Shown here piece by piece: positions 44,523 through 53,124 of a stretch of DNA of 64,000 nt. Origin of the DNA: Pseudomonas guariconensis (GTDB lineage: Bacteria > Pseudomonadota > Gammaproteobacteria > Pseudomonadales > Pseudomonadaceae); assembly GCF_024127895.1 (NCBI RefSeq), contig NZ_JAMYBK010000007.1, positions 62,001 to 126,000 on the forward strand, written 5' to 3'. Under the pieces are notes generated by a model. The model did no database searches, was not told where the DNA came from, and worked only from the letters and a program-made list of their open reading frames with translations. Positions within the stretch are counted from its first letter, which is position 1. Every line of letters begins with the position of its first letter. The translations under genes were made by a program, and so were the position numbers.

Positions 44523-44546
44523 TAAATTGGCCGGCGCAGGGTTCGT
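44523..44546 (+). promoter_or_regulatory. PvdS-type iron-starvation box for the SIP reductase gene
   Basis: TAAAT at 44523-44527, 16 bases, CGT at 44544-44546, 33 bp before the start codon. It places the reductase under iron-starvation control together with pyoverdine synthesis. Confidence 0.82.
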
Positions 44547-44579
44547 CCAATCGGTGAACCCGATGCCAAAGGACCTGCC

Positions 44580-45551
44580 ATGTCCACCTCTTCCTCTCTC
44601 GCCAGTGCCATGCAGCGGGGCCTTCGCAGGCTGACCAGCGGCCTGGCGCAAAAACCCAGCGCCTACCGGATGTTCGACTTGCAACTGCTGCACAAGATCG
44701 AACTCAGCCCCTCGCTTTGCCGCCTGGTGTTTACCGGGCCCGATGTCGCCAGCATGCAATGCGCCGGGCCCGACCAGCGGGTAAAACTGTTCTTCCCCGC
44801 CGCCGACGGCAGCCTGCCATCACTGCCCCACGACAGCCACTGGAACGAAGCGCGCAAACAACTGCCGGAGGCCTCGCGACCGCCAATGCGCACCTACACC
44901 ATTCGCGCCCTACGCCGCCCCGAGGCGCAGGTGGATATCGACTTCGTCATGCATGGTGTCAACGGCCCTGCCTCGGCCTGGGCGGCCCAGGCCCGCAGCG
45001 GCGATCGCCTGCAGATGCTGGCACCCGACCTGGCCTACCGAAAAGACCCAGGCGGCCATGAATGGAACCCGCCTGCCGGCGTAAACCACGTGTTGTTGGT
45101 GGGCGACGAAACGGCCTTGCCAGCCATCGCCAGCATCCTCGAAGAGCTGGCCGCAAGCGCGCAACCACCCCTGGTGCAGGCCTTTGTCGAAGTCCCCTTG
45201 CAAGCCGACTGCCTGAGCCTGGATTGCCCCCGCGACACCCACCTGCACTGGCTACCGCGAGATGTGCTCGGCAGCACCCACGGCACCGCCCTGCTGCAGG
45301 CCGTCGAGCAGTTGGCCGACTTGCCGATCATGCAGGCCCCGAACAAAGCGTGCCTTCTGGAGGAAATCGACATCGAGCAACGACGCCCCTGGGAACTGGC
45401 AAAAGCCCGACGGGGTGATTTCTATGCCTGGGTGGCCGGGGAATCGGCCACTGTGATGCGGATTCGTCGGCACCTGATCAATGTTCGGCACCTTGATCGT
45501 GCATGCCTGACGCTGATGGGGTATTGGCGCAGGGGACGCTCGTTCGAATGA
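44580..45551 (+). CDS. Siderophore-interacting protein (SIP family), FAD-dependent ferric-siderophore reductase
   Basis: The 323-aa protein has the two domains of ViuB/YqjH-type siderophore reductases. The N-terminal FAD-binding barrel carries MRTYTIR (residues 103-109) and DFVMHG...GPASAWA. The C-terminal NAD(P)H-side domain carries LLVGDETALPAIASILEEL. No Fe-S motif is seen. Such cytoplasmic enzymes reduce Fe(III) bound to a siderophore and so release iron. The gene has a PvdS box, is divergent from the NRPS operon, and is followed 38 bp later by the end of the convergent pvdH. An AAGGA ribosome site precedes the chosen ATG. P. aeruginosa instead releases iron from pyoverdine in the periplasm (FpvG system), so the true substrate here is open. 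Confidence 0.82.
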   Translation: MSTSSSLASAMQRGLRRLTSGLAQKPSAYRMFDLQLLHKIELSPSLCRLVFTGPDVASMQCAGPDQRVKLFFPAADGSLPSLPHDSHWNEARKQLPEASRPPMRTYTIRALRRPEAQVDIDFVMHGVNGPASAWAAQARSGDRLQMLAPDLAYRKDPGGHEWNPPAGVNHVLLVGDETALPAIASILEELAASAQPPLVQAFVEVPLQADCLSLDCPRDTHLHWLPRDVLGSTHGTALLQAVEQLADLPIMQAPNKACLLEEIDIEQRRPWELAKARRGDFYAWVAGESATVMRIRRHLINVRHLDRACLTLMGYWRRGRSFE

Positions 45552-45557
45552 GCGATA

Positions 45558-45582
45558 CCTGGGGCTGCGCGGCAGCCCCAGG
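45558..45582. terminator. Hairpin between convergent SIP reductase and pvdH genes
   Basis: CCTGGGGCTGC (45558-45568) and GCAGCCCCAGG (45572-45582) form an 11-bp stem with a 3-nt loop, midway between two convergent stops. No T-run is present. It is probably a shared terminator. Confidence 0.6.
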
Positions 45583-45588
45583 GTACGA

Positions 45589-46980
45589 TCAGACCGCCGC
45601 CGTCACCGCCTCGGCAAACCGCTGCGCCACCTCGTCGATCTGATCGGCACTGATGATCAGCGGTGGCAGGAAACGCACAACCGCACCATGGCGCCCACCC
45701 AGCTCGAGAATCAGGCCCCGCTTGAGGCACTCGCGCTGGATCTTCGGTGCCAGTTCGCGGTTGACCGGAGGGTGACCCAAGGCATCGGGCCGGCCTTGCG
45801 GGTCGACCAGCTCGACCCCGAGCATCAGGCCACGACCACGGATATCGCCCAGTTGCGGATAATCCCGCTGCAACCGCAGCAGGTGCTCACGCAGGCGCTG
45901 CCCCATGGCCTCGGCATGCTCGGCCAGGCGGTGCTCGACCAGGTAGCCGATCACCGCCGAGCCCGCAGCCATGGCCATCTGGTTGCCACGGAACGTACCG
46001 GCATGGGCACCTGGCTTCCAGGTGTCCAGCCAGTCGCGGTAGACCACCACCGCCAGCGGCAGGCTACCGCCGATGGCCTTGGACAGGGTGACCACGTCCG
46101 GGACGATGCCGGCGTGCTCGAAGGCGAACATCCGCCCGGTACGGGCGAAGCCGCTCTGGATCTCGTCGACGATCAGCGCCACCCCGGCTTGCTCGGTGAT
46201 ACGGCGCACCCCCTTGAGCCATTCGATATCGGCCGGGATCACCCCGCCCTCGCCCTGCACCACCTCCAGGATCACCGCTGCCGGCAGCGGTACACCGCCT
46301 TCAGGGTCGAGCAACAGGTTCTCCAGGTAATGCAGGCCAGCCTTGACCCCGGCTTCGCCGCCCAGGCCAAACGGGCAACGGTAATCGTAGGGATACGGCA
46401 TGAATTGCACACCGTTGCCGAGCAAGGCACCTAACGGCTGCTTGGGGCCATGGCTGCCCATCAGGCTCAACGCGCCCTGGCTCATGCCATGGTAGGCCCC
46501 CTGGAATGCCAGCACCGTGCTGCGCCCGGTGGCACTGCGCACCAGCTTGAGCGCCGCCTCCACGGCGTCGGTACCGGTGGGGCCACAGAACTGCACCTTC
46601 GCCTCACGGCGCAGTGCCTCGGGCAGCACACCGAACAGGTCCTGGACGAAGCGATCCTTGACCGGCGTGGTCAGGTCCAGGGTGTGCAGCGGCAGTTCGT
46701 CGGCCAGCACGCGCTGGATCGCCTCGATCACCACAGGGTGGTTGTGGCCCAGGGCCAAGGTCCCCGCCCCCGCCAGGCAGTCGATGAACTGACGGCCCTC
46801 GACATCCTCGACATGGATGCCACGGGCGCGCTTGAGGGCCAGAGGAATACGCCGGGGGTAGCTGCGGGCGTTGGATTCCTGTTGCTGCTGGCGCTGCAAC
46901 AGGGGTGAATCCTCGAATTCGTACAGCGCCTGCGGCGCAGTGGCCGGCAGGACCTGGGCAAGGCTGGAAGCGGTCGACAT
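45589..46980 (-). CDS. pvdH: PvdH: L-2,4-diaminobutyrate:2-oxoglutarate aminotransferase
   Basis: A class III PLP aminotransferase of about 463 aa. The start at 46980 (MSTASSLAQVL) has GAGGA eight bases upstream; the frame to 47001 is also open. Motifs include CGPTGTDAVEAALKLVR, AYHGMSQGALSLMG, LIVDEIQSGFARTGRMFAFE (Asp contacting the cofactor) and LSKAIGGSLPLAVVV with the Schiff-base lysine near residue 300. It makes 2,4-diaminobutyrate from aspartate semialdehyde, the Dab used by the last module of PvdL for the chromophore. A perfect PvdS box lies about 85 bp upstream. Confidence 0.93.
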   Translation of the reverse strand: MSTASSLAQVLPATAPQALYEFEDSPLLQRQQQQESNARSYPRRIPLALKRARGIHVEDVEGRQFIDCLAGAGTLALGHNHPVVIEAIQRVLADELPLHTLDLTTPVKDRFVQDLFGVLPEALRREAKVQFCGPTGTDAVEAALKLVRSATGRSTVLAFQGAYHGMSQGALSLMGSHGPKQPLGALLGNGVQFMPYPYDYRCPFGLGGEAGVKAGLHYLENLLLDPEGGVPLPAAVILEVVQGEGGVIPADIEWLKGVRRITEQAGVALIVDEIQSGFARTGRMFAFEHAGIVPDVVTLSKAIGGSLPLAVVVYRDWLDTWKPGAHAGTFRGNQMAMAAGSAVIGYLVEHRLAEHAEAMGQRLREHLLRLQRDYPQLGDIRGRGLMLGVELVDPQGRPDALGHPPVNRELAPKIQRECLKRGLILELGGRHGAVVRFLPPLIISADQIDEVAQRFAEAVTAAV

Positions 46981-47061
46981 CGGAAAAATCCTCGCAAGCA
47001 AGCGAAAGTGCCCGCCACGCCCCTGGAGCCGGATGTGTGTCGGGTTGTCATCGCTTGAAAA

Positions 47062-47085
47062 ACGCTTCAGCGGGGCGAGGATTTA
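47062..47085 (-). promoter_or_regulatory. PvdS-type iron-starvation box for pvdH
   Basis: On the minus strand TAAAT (47085-47081), 16 bases, CGT (47064-47062), upstream of the pvdH start at 46980. Confidence 0.83.
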
Positions 47086-47108
47086 GCAGTTGTTACAGGA
47101 TTTGTGTG

Positions 47109-47138
47109 GCCCCTTCGCGGGCAAGCCCGCGAAGGGGC
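47109..47138. terminator. Strong palindrome downstream of dsbS
   Basis: GCCCCTTCGCGGGC and GCCCGCGAAGGGGC are exact reverse complements separated by AA, 10 bp beyond the stop of the sensor kinase gene. It is a common Pseudomonas extragenic palindrome. It probably ends the dsbRS transcript and insulates pvdH. Confidence 0.6.
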
Positions 47139-47147
47139 GCGACACCG

Positions 47148-48464
47148 TCAGTGACGCGCCGGCACCTGCAGCCATACCCGCAGCCCATCGCTGCGGCTGT
47201 CGAAGCGCAGGCTGCCAGCACAGCGCTGCACGATCGCCTGGACGATCGCCAGGCCCAGGCCACAGCCGCCACTCTGGCCATGGCGCCAGAAACGCTCGGT
47301 CAGGTGCTGCAGGTCCTCCTCGGCGATGCCCGGCCCATGGTCGCGAACCAAAAAGCCCACCTGCCCGTCGGCCGCCTGCACCTCCAGCTCCACGGCGGTA
47401 TCGCCGCCATGGCGCAGGGCGTTGTCCAGCAGGTTGCGCAAGGCCGCTACCGCCAGCGGCGCGGGCATGCCCAGGTAGACCTGGGCAGCCTCCTCCGGCA
47501 GGCGCAGGACGATGCGCCGGTTGTCGCCTCCGCCAGCATCCTGCACCGCTTGGCGCGCCACCTGCTCGGCGCTGCATTGCACGCCATCTTCGAACGACAG
47601 GCTACCCTCCACCCGGGCCAGCATCAGCAACTGTTCCAGGGTGCGGTGCATACGATCGGCCCCCTGCTCCGCGTGTTCCAGCGCCTGCTCGCGAACCGTG
47701 CCGTCGGTCATGCGCGCGACTTGCAGGTGGGTCTTGATCGCGGTCAGCGGGCTGCGCAGCTCGTGGGCCGCGTCGTCGGTCAGGCGCCGTTCGCGCTCGA
47801 TGGTCTGGGCGATGCGCAGGAACAACTGGTTCTGCGTCTCGAGCAGCGGCTGGAGTTCGCTGGGCATGCCGGTCACCTGCAACGGCTCGACGCTGTCGGC
47901 GCGGCGCCGGCGCAGGGCGTCACGCATCCGGTTGAGCGGCTCCAGGCCCTTGCCGACGCCGATCCACAGCAGCCCCAGGCTGCCGAGCAGGGCCATCAGC
48001 ACCGGCGCCGAGGCTGCCAGGAGGATCGAACGGTTGAGCGCCTCGCGCTCCAGGTGGCGATCGGCGGTGGTGATGCGCACATCGCCATGGTTGTAGGTGA
48101 AGGTGCGCCAGGACGCGCCATCGATGGACTGGTCACGGAAGCCGCTGCTCTGGTCGTCCATGGCCCCGTCGTGCTTGTGGTTGCTGGCGAGGATTTCGCC
48201 GCGCAGGGAGCTGACCTGGCAGGCCATGCCGTCCGGCACGCTGAGCTGGTCGGCAGAAAAATGTGCGTCTTCGCCCTTGGCCGTCAGCGGCTGCGGCAAC
48301 TGGTCGATCAAGCCGGCGACCATACGCGCCGAGGCCACCAGGCGCTGGTCGAGGGAGAACATCATCTGCTGGCGCAGGTCGCGCAGCATCCACGCGGCGG
48401 CGAGCACCCAGATGATGACGAAGGCGCTGCCCAGGATCAGCGAGAGGCGTGCACGCAGGCTCAT
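47148..48464 (-). CDS. dsbS: DsbS-like sensor histidine kinase (candidate copper sensor)
   Basis: The 438-aa kinase starts with a membrane helix (about residues 9-28) and a periplasmic sensor of about 130 residues. A second helix, HAMP-like region, HisKA (AAHELRSPLTAIKTHLQ, His near 233) and an ATPase domain (RNLLDNALRHGG, RDHGPGIAEED, GCGLGLAIVQ) follow. The ATG at 48464 overlaps the regulator stop (ATGA); the longer 527-aa frame would run back into the regulator gene and is rejected. Cys82 in GMACQV is the only sensor-domain cysteine. From memory, P. aeruginosa DsbS senses Cu(I) through Cys82. Pairing with dsbD-E-G supports this identity. Confidence 0.8.
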   Translation of the reverse strand: MSLRARLSLILGSAFVIIWVLAAAWMLRDLRQQMMFSLDQRLVASARMVAGLIDQLPQPLTAKGEDAHFSADQLSVPDGMACQVSSLRGEILASNHKHDGAMDDQSSGFRDQSIDGASWRTFTYNHGDVRITTADRHLEREALNRSILLAASAPVLMALLGSLGLLWIGVGKGLEPLNRMRDALRRRRADSVEPLQVTGMPSELQPLLETQNQLFLRIAQTIERERRLTDDAAHELRSPLTAIKTHLQVARMTDGTVREQALEHAEQGADRMHRTLEQLLMLARVEGSLSFEDGVQCSAEQVARQAVQDAGGGDNRRIVLRLPEEAAQVYLGMPAPLAVAALRNLLDNALRHGGDTAVELEVQAADGQVGFLVRDHGPGIAEEDLQHLTERFWRHGQSGGCGLGLAIVQAIVQRCAGSLRFDSRSDGLRVWLQVPARH

Positions 48465-49144
48465 GGGGTGGTCTCCTGGGAGGCCTGGGCCGGCCCGAGG
48501 CGATAGCCCAGGCCACGCACGGTCTCGACGATGCTGTTGCCGAGCTTGCGGCGCAGGTGGTGGATATGCACGTTGAGGGCGTTGCTCTCGACTTCGTCGC
48601 TGAAACCGTAGACGCAGTCCTTGAGCTGCTCGCTGGAGAGCACCCGGCCGGGGTTCTGCAGCAGGGCCTGGAGCAGCGCCTGCTCGCGTCGGGACAGGTC
48701 CACCGGTTGGCCGGCGAGGGTCGCCTCGCAACTGCTGGGGTCGTAGCGCAACGGGCCGTGCTCGATGACGTTCACCGCCCGTCCGGCCACGCGGCGCAGC
48801 AGGGTGTGCAGGCGCGCGGCCAGTTCGCGCAGGTCGAAGGGCTTGAGCAGGTAGTCGTCGGCGCCGGCCTGCAGTCCATCGACCCGGTCGGTGATCGCGT
48901 CACGGGCGGTGAGCACCAGCACCGGCAGGGTCTCGCCCTGCTGGCGCAGGCGGCGCAGGAGCCTGAGGCCATCTTCGTCGGGCAGGCCCAGGTCGAGGAT
49001 CATCACGTCGAACTGCGCGGCCTTCAGCAGCGCCCGCGCGGCACCGGCGCTGGCCACCCGGTCCACGGTCAGGCCCTGGGCGGCGAGGCCGGCGCAGATG
49101 CCGCTGGCGATCAGGTCGTCGTCCTCGCAGAGCAGTACGTGCAT
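48461..49144 (-). CDS. dsbR: DsbR-like OmpR-family response regulator
   Basis: The 227-aa protein has a receiver domain starting MHVLLCEDDDLIASG, with phosphoacceptor Asp51 (VMILDLGLPDEDG) and the conserved Lys in LKPFDLREL. A winged-helix DNA-binding domain follows (LSRREQALLQALL, NALNVHIHHLRRKLG). The start at 49144 restores the normal receiver N-terminus; the frame to 49183 adds 13 unrelated residues. It is divergent from dsbD-E-G and translationally coupled to the kinase gene. A direct GGTTAA repeat near the dsbD promoter is a good operator candidate. Confidence 0.85.
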   Translation of the reverse strand: MHVLLCEDDDLIASGICAGLAAQGLTVDRVASAGAARALLKAAQFDVMILDLGLPDEDGLRLLRRLRQQGETLPVLVLTARDAITDRVDGLQAGADDYLLKPFDLRELAARLHTLLRRVAGRAVNVIEHGPLRYDPSSCEATLAGQPVDLSRREQALLQALLQNPGRVLSSEQLKDCVYGFSDEVESNALNVHIHHLRRKLGNSIVETVRGLGYRLGPAQASQETTP

Positions 49145-49334
49145 GGGAGGTTCTCCAGTGGGGAAGCTTGGCTTGCATTGCACAGTGGGGGGATTAAGGG
49201 GGGATTATGACGCCTGGCGGGGAGATTCGTCGCGCTGGGGTGATTGTTGGTAGTGGGGCTGCAAAGCAGCTCCAATACCGCTTAACTGACCAGCATCCGA
49301 ACCCAACAGTCCTACAAGGCAGCCTGTAGGACCC

Positions 49335-49351
49335 GGTTAACCCTCGGTTAA
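49335..49351 (+). promoter_or_regulatory. Direct repeat GGTTAA-N5-GGTTAA, candidate DsbR operator
   Basis: Two GGTTAA hexamers at 49335-49340 and 49346-49351 have an 11-bp period, the spacing used by OmpR-family regulator dimers. They lie 50 bp before the dsbD start, in the intergenic stretch 49145-49400 shared with dsbR. Apart from a short CCTACA/TGTAGG inverted repeat at 49311-49330, nothing else is seen there. Confidence 0.55.
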
Positions 49352-49400
49352 TCAGCCCAGGCCAGCATGGGCCCCCTCACTGCACTGCCAAGGCGAAGAC

Positions 49401-51113
49401 ATGCGCATTTTCCTGCTCTTGCTGACATTCCTCCTGGCCGGCCCGCTCCAGGCCAACCCCTTCGAGGTCAAACCGGATTTCCTACCCGTCGACCAGGCTT
49501 TCGTCCTGAGCCACGATCGCCTGCCCGACGGCCAGATGCGCCTGCACTTCCAGATCCAGGACGGCTATTACCTCTACCAGAAACGCCTGAAGTTCGAGGG
49601 CCTGCCCGCCGATCAGCACCCGCAGCTCCCGCCGGCGCTGAACCACCACGACGAGTTCTTCGGCGACAGCGCCGTCTACCGCCAGCAGCTCGAGCTGCTG
49701 CTCCCCGCCAATGCCCAGGGCCAGTTGCGCCTGGGCTGGCAGGGCTGCGCCGACGCCGGCTTGTGCTACCCACCGCAAACCACCGTGATCGAACTCGGCG
49801 GCCAAGCCCCGGCGACCACCGAGCTGGCCAGCGACCAGGCCCTGGCCAGCGACCTGCAGCACGCCAGCCTGGCCTGGAGCCTGCTGGCCTTCTTCGGCCT
49901 CGGCCTGCTGCTGGCCTTCACCCCGTGCTCATTGCCGATGCTGCCGATCCTCGCCGGCCTGGTCCTGGGCAACGGTGCCAGCGCCCGCCGTGGCTGGGTG
50001 CTGGCCGGTGTCTATGTGCTGAGCATGGCCCTGGTCTATGCGGCCCTGGGCGTGGTCGCCGCGCTGCTCGGCGCCAGCCTGCAGGCGTGGTTGCAGCAAC
50101 CTTGGCTGCTGGGCAGCCTGGCCGCGTTGTTCGTGATCCTGGCATTGCCGATGTTCGGCGCCTTCGAGCTGCAACTGCCGGCGGCCCTGCGCGACCGCCT
50201 CGACCGCGCAGGCCAGGGTACCCGTGGTGGCAACCTGTATGGCGCAGCGCTGCTCGGCGCCCTCTCCGGCCTGCTGCTGGGGCCGTGCATGACCGCACCG
50301 CTGGCCGGTGCGCTGCTGTATATCGCCCAGAGCGGCGACATGCTGCACGGTGGTCTGGTGCTGTTCAGCCTGGGCCTGGGCATGGGCGTGCCGCTGCTGT
50401 TGCTGGTGACCCTGGGCAATCGCTACCTGCCGCGCCCCGGCGCCTGGATGAACCTGGTCAAGGGCTCGTTCGGCTTCGTCTTCCTCGCCATGGCCCTGTA
50501 CACCCTGCGCAGCCTGCTGCCGGCAACGCTGTTGCTGGCCCTCGCTGGCGCCTGGCTGATCGCCCTGGCCTGGGCCGCCTGGCCTGCCCTGCACCGCCTG
50601 CCCGCGCTGCGCGCCATGCCGCTGCTCGGCGCCCTGTGGGGTGGCCTGTTGCTGGTCGGCGCCGCAGCCGGCGGTGACGACCTCTGGCAACCGCTGCAAC
50701 CCTTCGCGGGGGGCGGTGCCCCCGTGGCGAACGCCAAGGCCGAGGATGCCTTCGTCACGGTCAACCGCCCCGAGGCGCTGCAACGTGAACTGGACGCCGC
50801 CCGGGAGCGCGGCCAGTGGGTGATGCTGGACTACTATGCCGACTGGTGCGTGGCGTGCAAGGTCATGGAAAAACAGGTATTTGCCCGGCCTGATGTCCAG
50901 GCCGACCTGGCCAACGTGCACCTGGTGCGCCTCGACGTCACCGCCAACAGCCCGCAGAGCCGCGAACTGTTGCAGCGCTACCAGGTGCCAGGCCCGCCCA
51001 GCCTGATCTGGATCGGCCCGGAAGGCGAGGAACGCCGCGCCCGGCGCATCACCGGCGAGGTGGATGCCGCCACCTTCCTGCAGCACTGGACACAGACCAG
51101 GGGCCAAGGCTGA
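49401..51113 (+). CDS. dsbD: DsbD: thiol:disulfide interchange protein carrying electrons to the periplasm
   Basis: 570 aa with all three DsbD parts. A signal peptide is followed by the N-terminal immunoglobulin-like domain with its cysteine pair (GCADAGLC). A membrane domain of about eight helices has the two redox cysteines in FTPCSLPMLPILAGLVLG and LLGPCMTAPLAGAL. A C-terminal thioredoxin domain carries WCVACK near residue 483. It moves electrons from cytoplasmic thioredoxin to periplasmic DsbE- and DsbG-type proteins, which are encoded directly downstream. The stop overlaps the next start by one base. Confidence 0.93.
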   Translation: MRIFLLLLTFLLAGPLQANPFEVKPDFLPVDQAFVLSHDRLPDGQMRLHFQIQDGYYLYQKRLKFEGLPADQHPQLPPALNHHDEFFGDSAVYRQQLELLLPANAQGQLRLGWQGCADAGLCYPPQTTVIELGGQAPATTELASDQALASDLQHASLAWSLLAFFGLGLLLAFTPCSLPMLPILAGLVLGNGASARRGWVLAGVYVLSMALVYAALGVVAALLGASLQAWLQQPWLLGSLAALFVILALPMFGAFELQLPAALRDRLDRAGQGTRGGNLYGAALLGALSGLLLGPCMTAPLAGALLYIAQSGDMLHGGLVLFSLGLGMGVPLLLLVTLGNRYLPRPGAWMNLVKGSFGFVFLAMALYTLRSLLPATLLLALAGAWLIALAWAAWPALHRLPALRAMPLLGALWGGLLLVGAAAGGDDLWQPLQPFAGGGAPVANAKAEDAFVTVNRPEALQRELDAARERGQWVMLDYYADWCVACKVMEKQVFARPDVQADLANVHLVRLDVTANSPQSRELLQRYQVPGPPSLIWIGPEGEERRARRITGEVDAATFLQHWTQTRGQG

Positions 51114-51949
51114 TGCTGACCGTGACCCTGGGGCCGCTGACCATGGCCCTCAACCACCTGCTGCTGCTCGCAGCTCTCGGGATCGCCAGCCTGGTCGGCT
51201 GGTGGGTCGCCCGGCGCGGCGGCGAAAGCCCCGAGTCGGCGCTGTTCAACTTGTTCCTGCTGGGGCTGGTGTTCGCCCGCCTGGGCTTCGTGCTGGCCTA
51301 CTGGCCGATGTACCGCGACGACCCTGTGCAGGTGATCGACATTCGCGACGGCGGCTTCCTGCTCTGGGCCGGCCTGATCGGCATCGTGCTCGGCACCCTG
51401 TGGCAGGGCTGGCGCCACCCGGGCCTGCGCCGTCCGCTGGGCTGGGCGCTGTTCAGCGGCGCGCTGTTCTGGGGGCTGGCGAGCCTTGGCAGCCACCTCT
51501 ACAGCAAGGGCACCGAGTTGCCGGCGCTAAGCCTGCGCAATGCCACAGGGCAGTCGGTAGCGCTGCACGACTACCGTGGCAAGCCACTGGTGATCAACCT
51601 CTGGGCCACCTGGTGCCCGCCCTGCCGACGCGAGATGCCGGTGCTGCAGCAGGCCCAGCACGATTACCCGCAGGTGACCTTCCTGTTCGTCAACCAGGGC
51701 GAGACGCCGGAGAACGTCAGTACGTTCCTGGCCACCACCGGCTTGAGCCTGACCCATGTACTGTTCGACGGCAGCGGCCAGTTGGCCCAGCGGGTCGGCT
51801 CCATGGCCCTGCCCACCACCCTGTTCTACAGCGCCGAAGGGCGGCTGGTCGGCAGCCACCTGGGCGAACTGTCCCGTGCCAGCCTGCGCCATGCGCTGCA
51901 ACCCTTCGAACGGGCCACCGCGCCCTCCTCCGCCGCACAAGGAAACTGA
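51113..51949 (+). CDS. dsbE: DsbE/TlpA-like membrane thioredoxin
   Basis: The 278-aa protein has an N-terminal membrane part of about four hydrophobic segments (residues 10-130, somewhat like prolipoprotein diacylglyceryl transferase). A TlpA/ResA-type thioredoxin domain follows with WATWCPPCRREMPVL, active-site cysteines near 168 and 171, and the cis-Pro loop in SMALPTTLFY. It should be a periplasm-facing disulfide reductase fed by DsbD. It overlaps dsbD by one base and lies 1 bp before dsbG. The membrane part makes it longer than classic CcmG/DsbE, so the symbol follows the P. aeruginosa dsbDEG naming. Confidence 0.82.
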   Translation: MLTVTLGPLTMALNHLLLLAALGIASLVGWWVARRGGESPESALFNLFLLGLVFARLGFVLAYWPMYRDDPVQVIDIRDGGFLLWAGLIGIVLGTLWQGWRHPGLRRPLGWALFSGALFWGLASLGSHLYSKGTELPALSLRNATGQSVALHDYRGKPLVINLWATWCPPCRREMPVLQQAQHDYPQVTFLFVNQGETPENVSTFLATTGLSLTHVLFDGSGQLAQRVGSMALPTTLFYSAEGRLVGSHLGELSRASLRHALQPFERATAPSSAAQGN

Positions 51950-51950
51950 C

Positions 51951-52709
51951 ATGCGATTGAATGCACTGCTGCCCCTGAGCCTGGCCCTGCTGGCGACCCC
52001 GGCCTTGCAGGCCGAAGAACTGCCCAAGGCGGTCCAGCAGATACAAGCCAAGGGCGCCGTGATCAAGGGCAGCTTCGATGCCCCCAACGGCTTGCGCGGT
52101 TATGCCGCCGAATACCAGAACAACGGCATCGCCCTGTACCTGACTCCCGACGGCAAACATGTGCTGGTCGGCAGCCTGTTCGACGAACAGGGCAAGGACC
52201 TCAGTGCAGAGCCGCTGGAAAAACTGGTGTATGCCCCAATGACCAAGGCTATCTGGGCGAAGATGGAAAAGACCGCCTGGATCGCCGATGGCAAGGCCAA
52301 CGCGCCGCGCATCGTCTACCTGTTCAGCGACCCGAACTGCCCGTACTGCAACATGTTCTGGCAGCAGGCACGGCCCTGGGTCGAGTCGGGCAAGGTGCAG
52401 TTGCGCCATATCATGGTCGGCATCATCCGCGAGGACAGCCCAGGCAAGTCGGCGGCCTTGCTCGCCGCCAAGGACCCGGCCAAGGCGCTGGAGCAACATG
52501 AGAAAGCGGGCAAGGCCAGCACGCTCAAGGCCTTGGACACGATACCGGAGGCTGTGCAGACCAAGCTGGAGGGGAATCTGGCGTTTATGGAAGAGTTGGG
52601 GTTGCGGGCGACGCCGGCGATCTTCTATCAGGATGAGCAAGGGAACCTGCAGAGCCAGCAAGGCGCGCCGCGACCCGAGATGCTGGGCAAGATTCTCGGC
52701 AAGCGCTGA
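51951..52709 (+). CDS. dsbG: DsbG: periplasmic disulfide isomerase/sulfenic acid reductase
   Basis: The 252-aa protein begins with a signal peptide (MRLNALLPLSLALLATPALQ). It has a DsbC/G-type dimerization domain with FDAPNGLRGYAAEYQ and a thioredoxin domain with DPNCPYCNMFW, cysteines near 130 and 133. DsbG protects or repairs single cysteines of secreted proteins and is kept reduced by DsbD. The start at 51951 comes one base after the previous stop; a longer upstream frame overlapping dsbE is rejected. A short terminator follows the stop. A near copy of its last 20 bases recurs at 52969. Confidence 0.9.
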   Translation: MRLNALLPLSLALLATPALQAEELPKAVQQIQAKGAVIKGSFDAPNGLRGYAAEYQNNGIALYLTPDGKHVLVGSLFDEQGKDLSAEPLEKLVYAPMTKAIWAKMEKTAWIADGKANAPRIVYLFSDPNCPYCNMFWQQARPWVESGKVQLRHIMVGIIREDSPGKSAALLAAKDPAKALEQHEKAGKASTLKALDTIPEAVQTKLEGNLAFMEELGLRATPAIFYQDEQGNLQSQQGAPRPEMLGKILGKR

Positions 52710-52723
52710 AGGTAAAAATGGCT

Positions 52724-52744
52724 GAGGCTGCTTTGCAGCCTTTT
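52724..52744 (+). terminator. Rho-independent terminator after dsbG
   Basis: GGCTGC (52726-52731), TTT loop, GCAGCC (52735-52740) and TTTT follow the dsbG stop by 15 bp. Confidence 0.7.
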
Positions 52745-53124
52745 CCGATAGGTCCGGCGCCCCGGCAAGGCCACACCGAGGGATACCGCGCTGTTCCGCG
52801 ATTCAGCGCTGTGCCTGTAGAGCCCACCAGTCTCCTGGCTGCGCTGTTGCGCAAAGAGCTTTCAGCTGACAGACCATCCGATTGGAGCAGTCTTACGTCG
52901 CGAAAGGACGGCAAAGCAGCCCTAACTTAGCTCACTTCGAACATCTTGAAAGGGCTGACCATAGGCATAGATTCTCGGCAGGCGCTAATGTCAATGTCTG
53001 GATCTCTGTGTCGTCCCCATGGCCTTGATTGATGTGCCTCTTTCACCTGCCATCGCAGGCTGCAGAGATCTAAAAATCTCCTCCAACCCCAATGCCGGCC
53101 AGTTAAGACTTCCAGCTGCCATTT

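Noticed and set aside
48465..48731. N-terminal extension of the sensor kinase (527-aa frame)
   Set aside because: It overlaps the response regulator gene and has an Arg/Pro-rich translation. MSLRARLSLILG at 48464 gives a normal membrane start.
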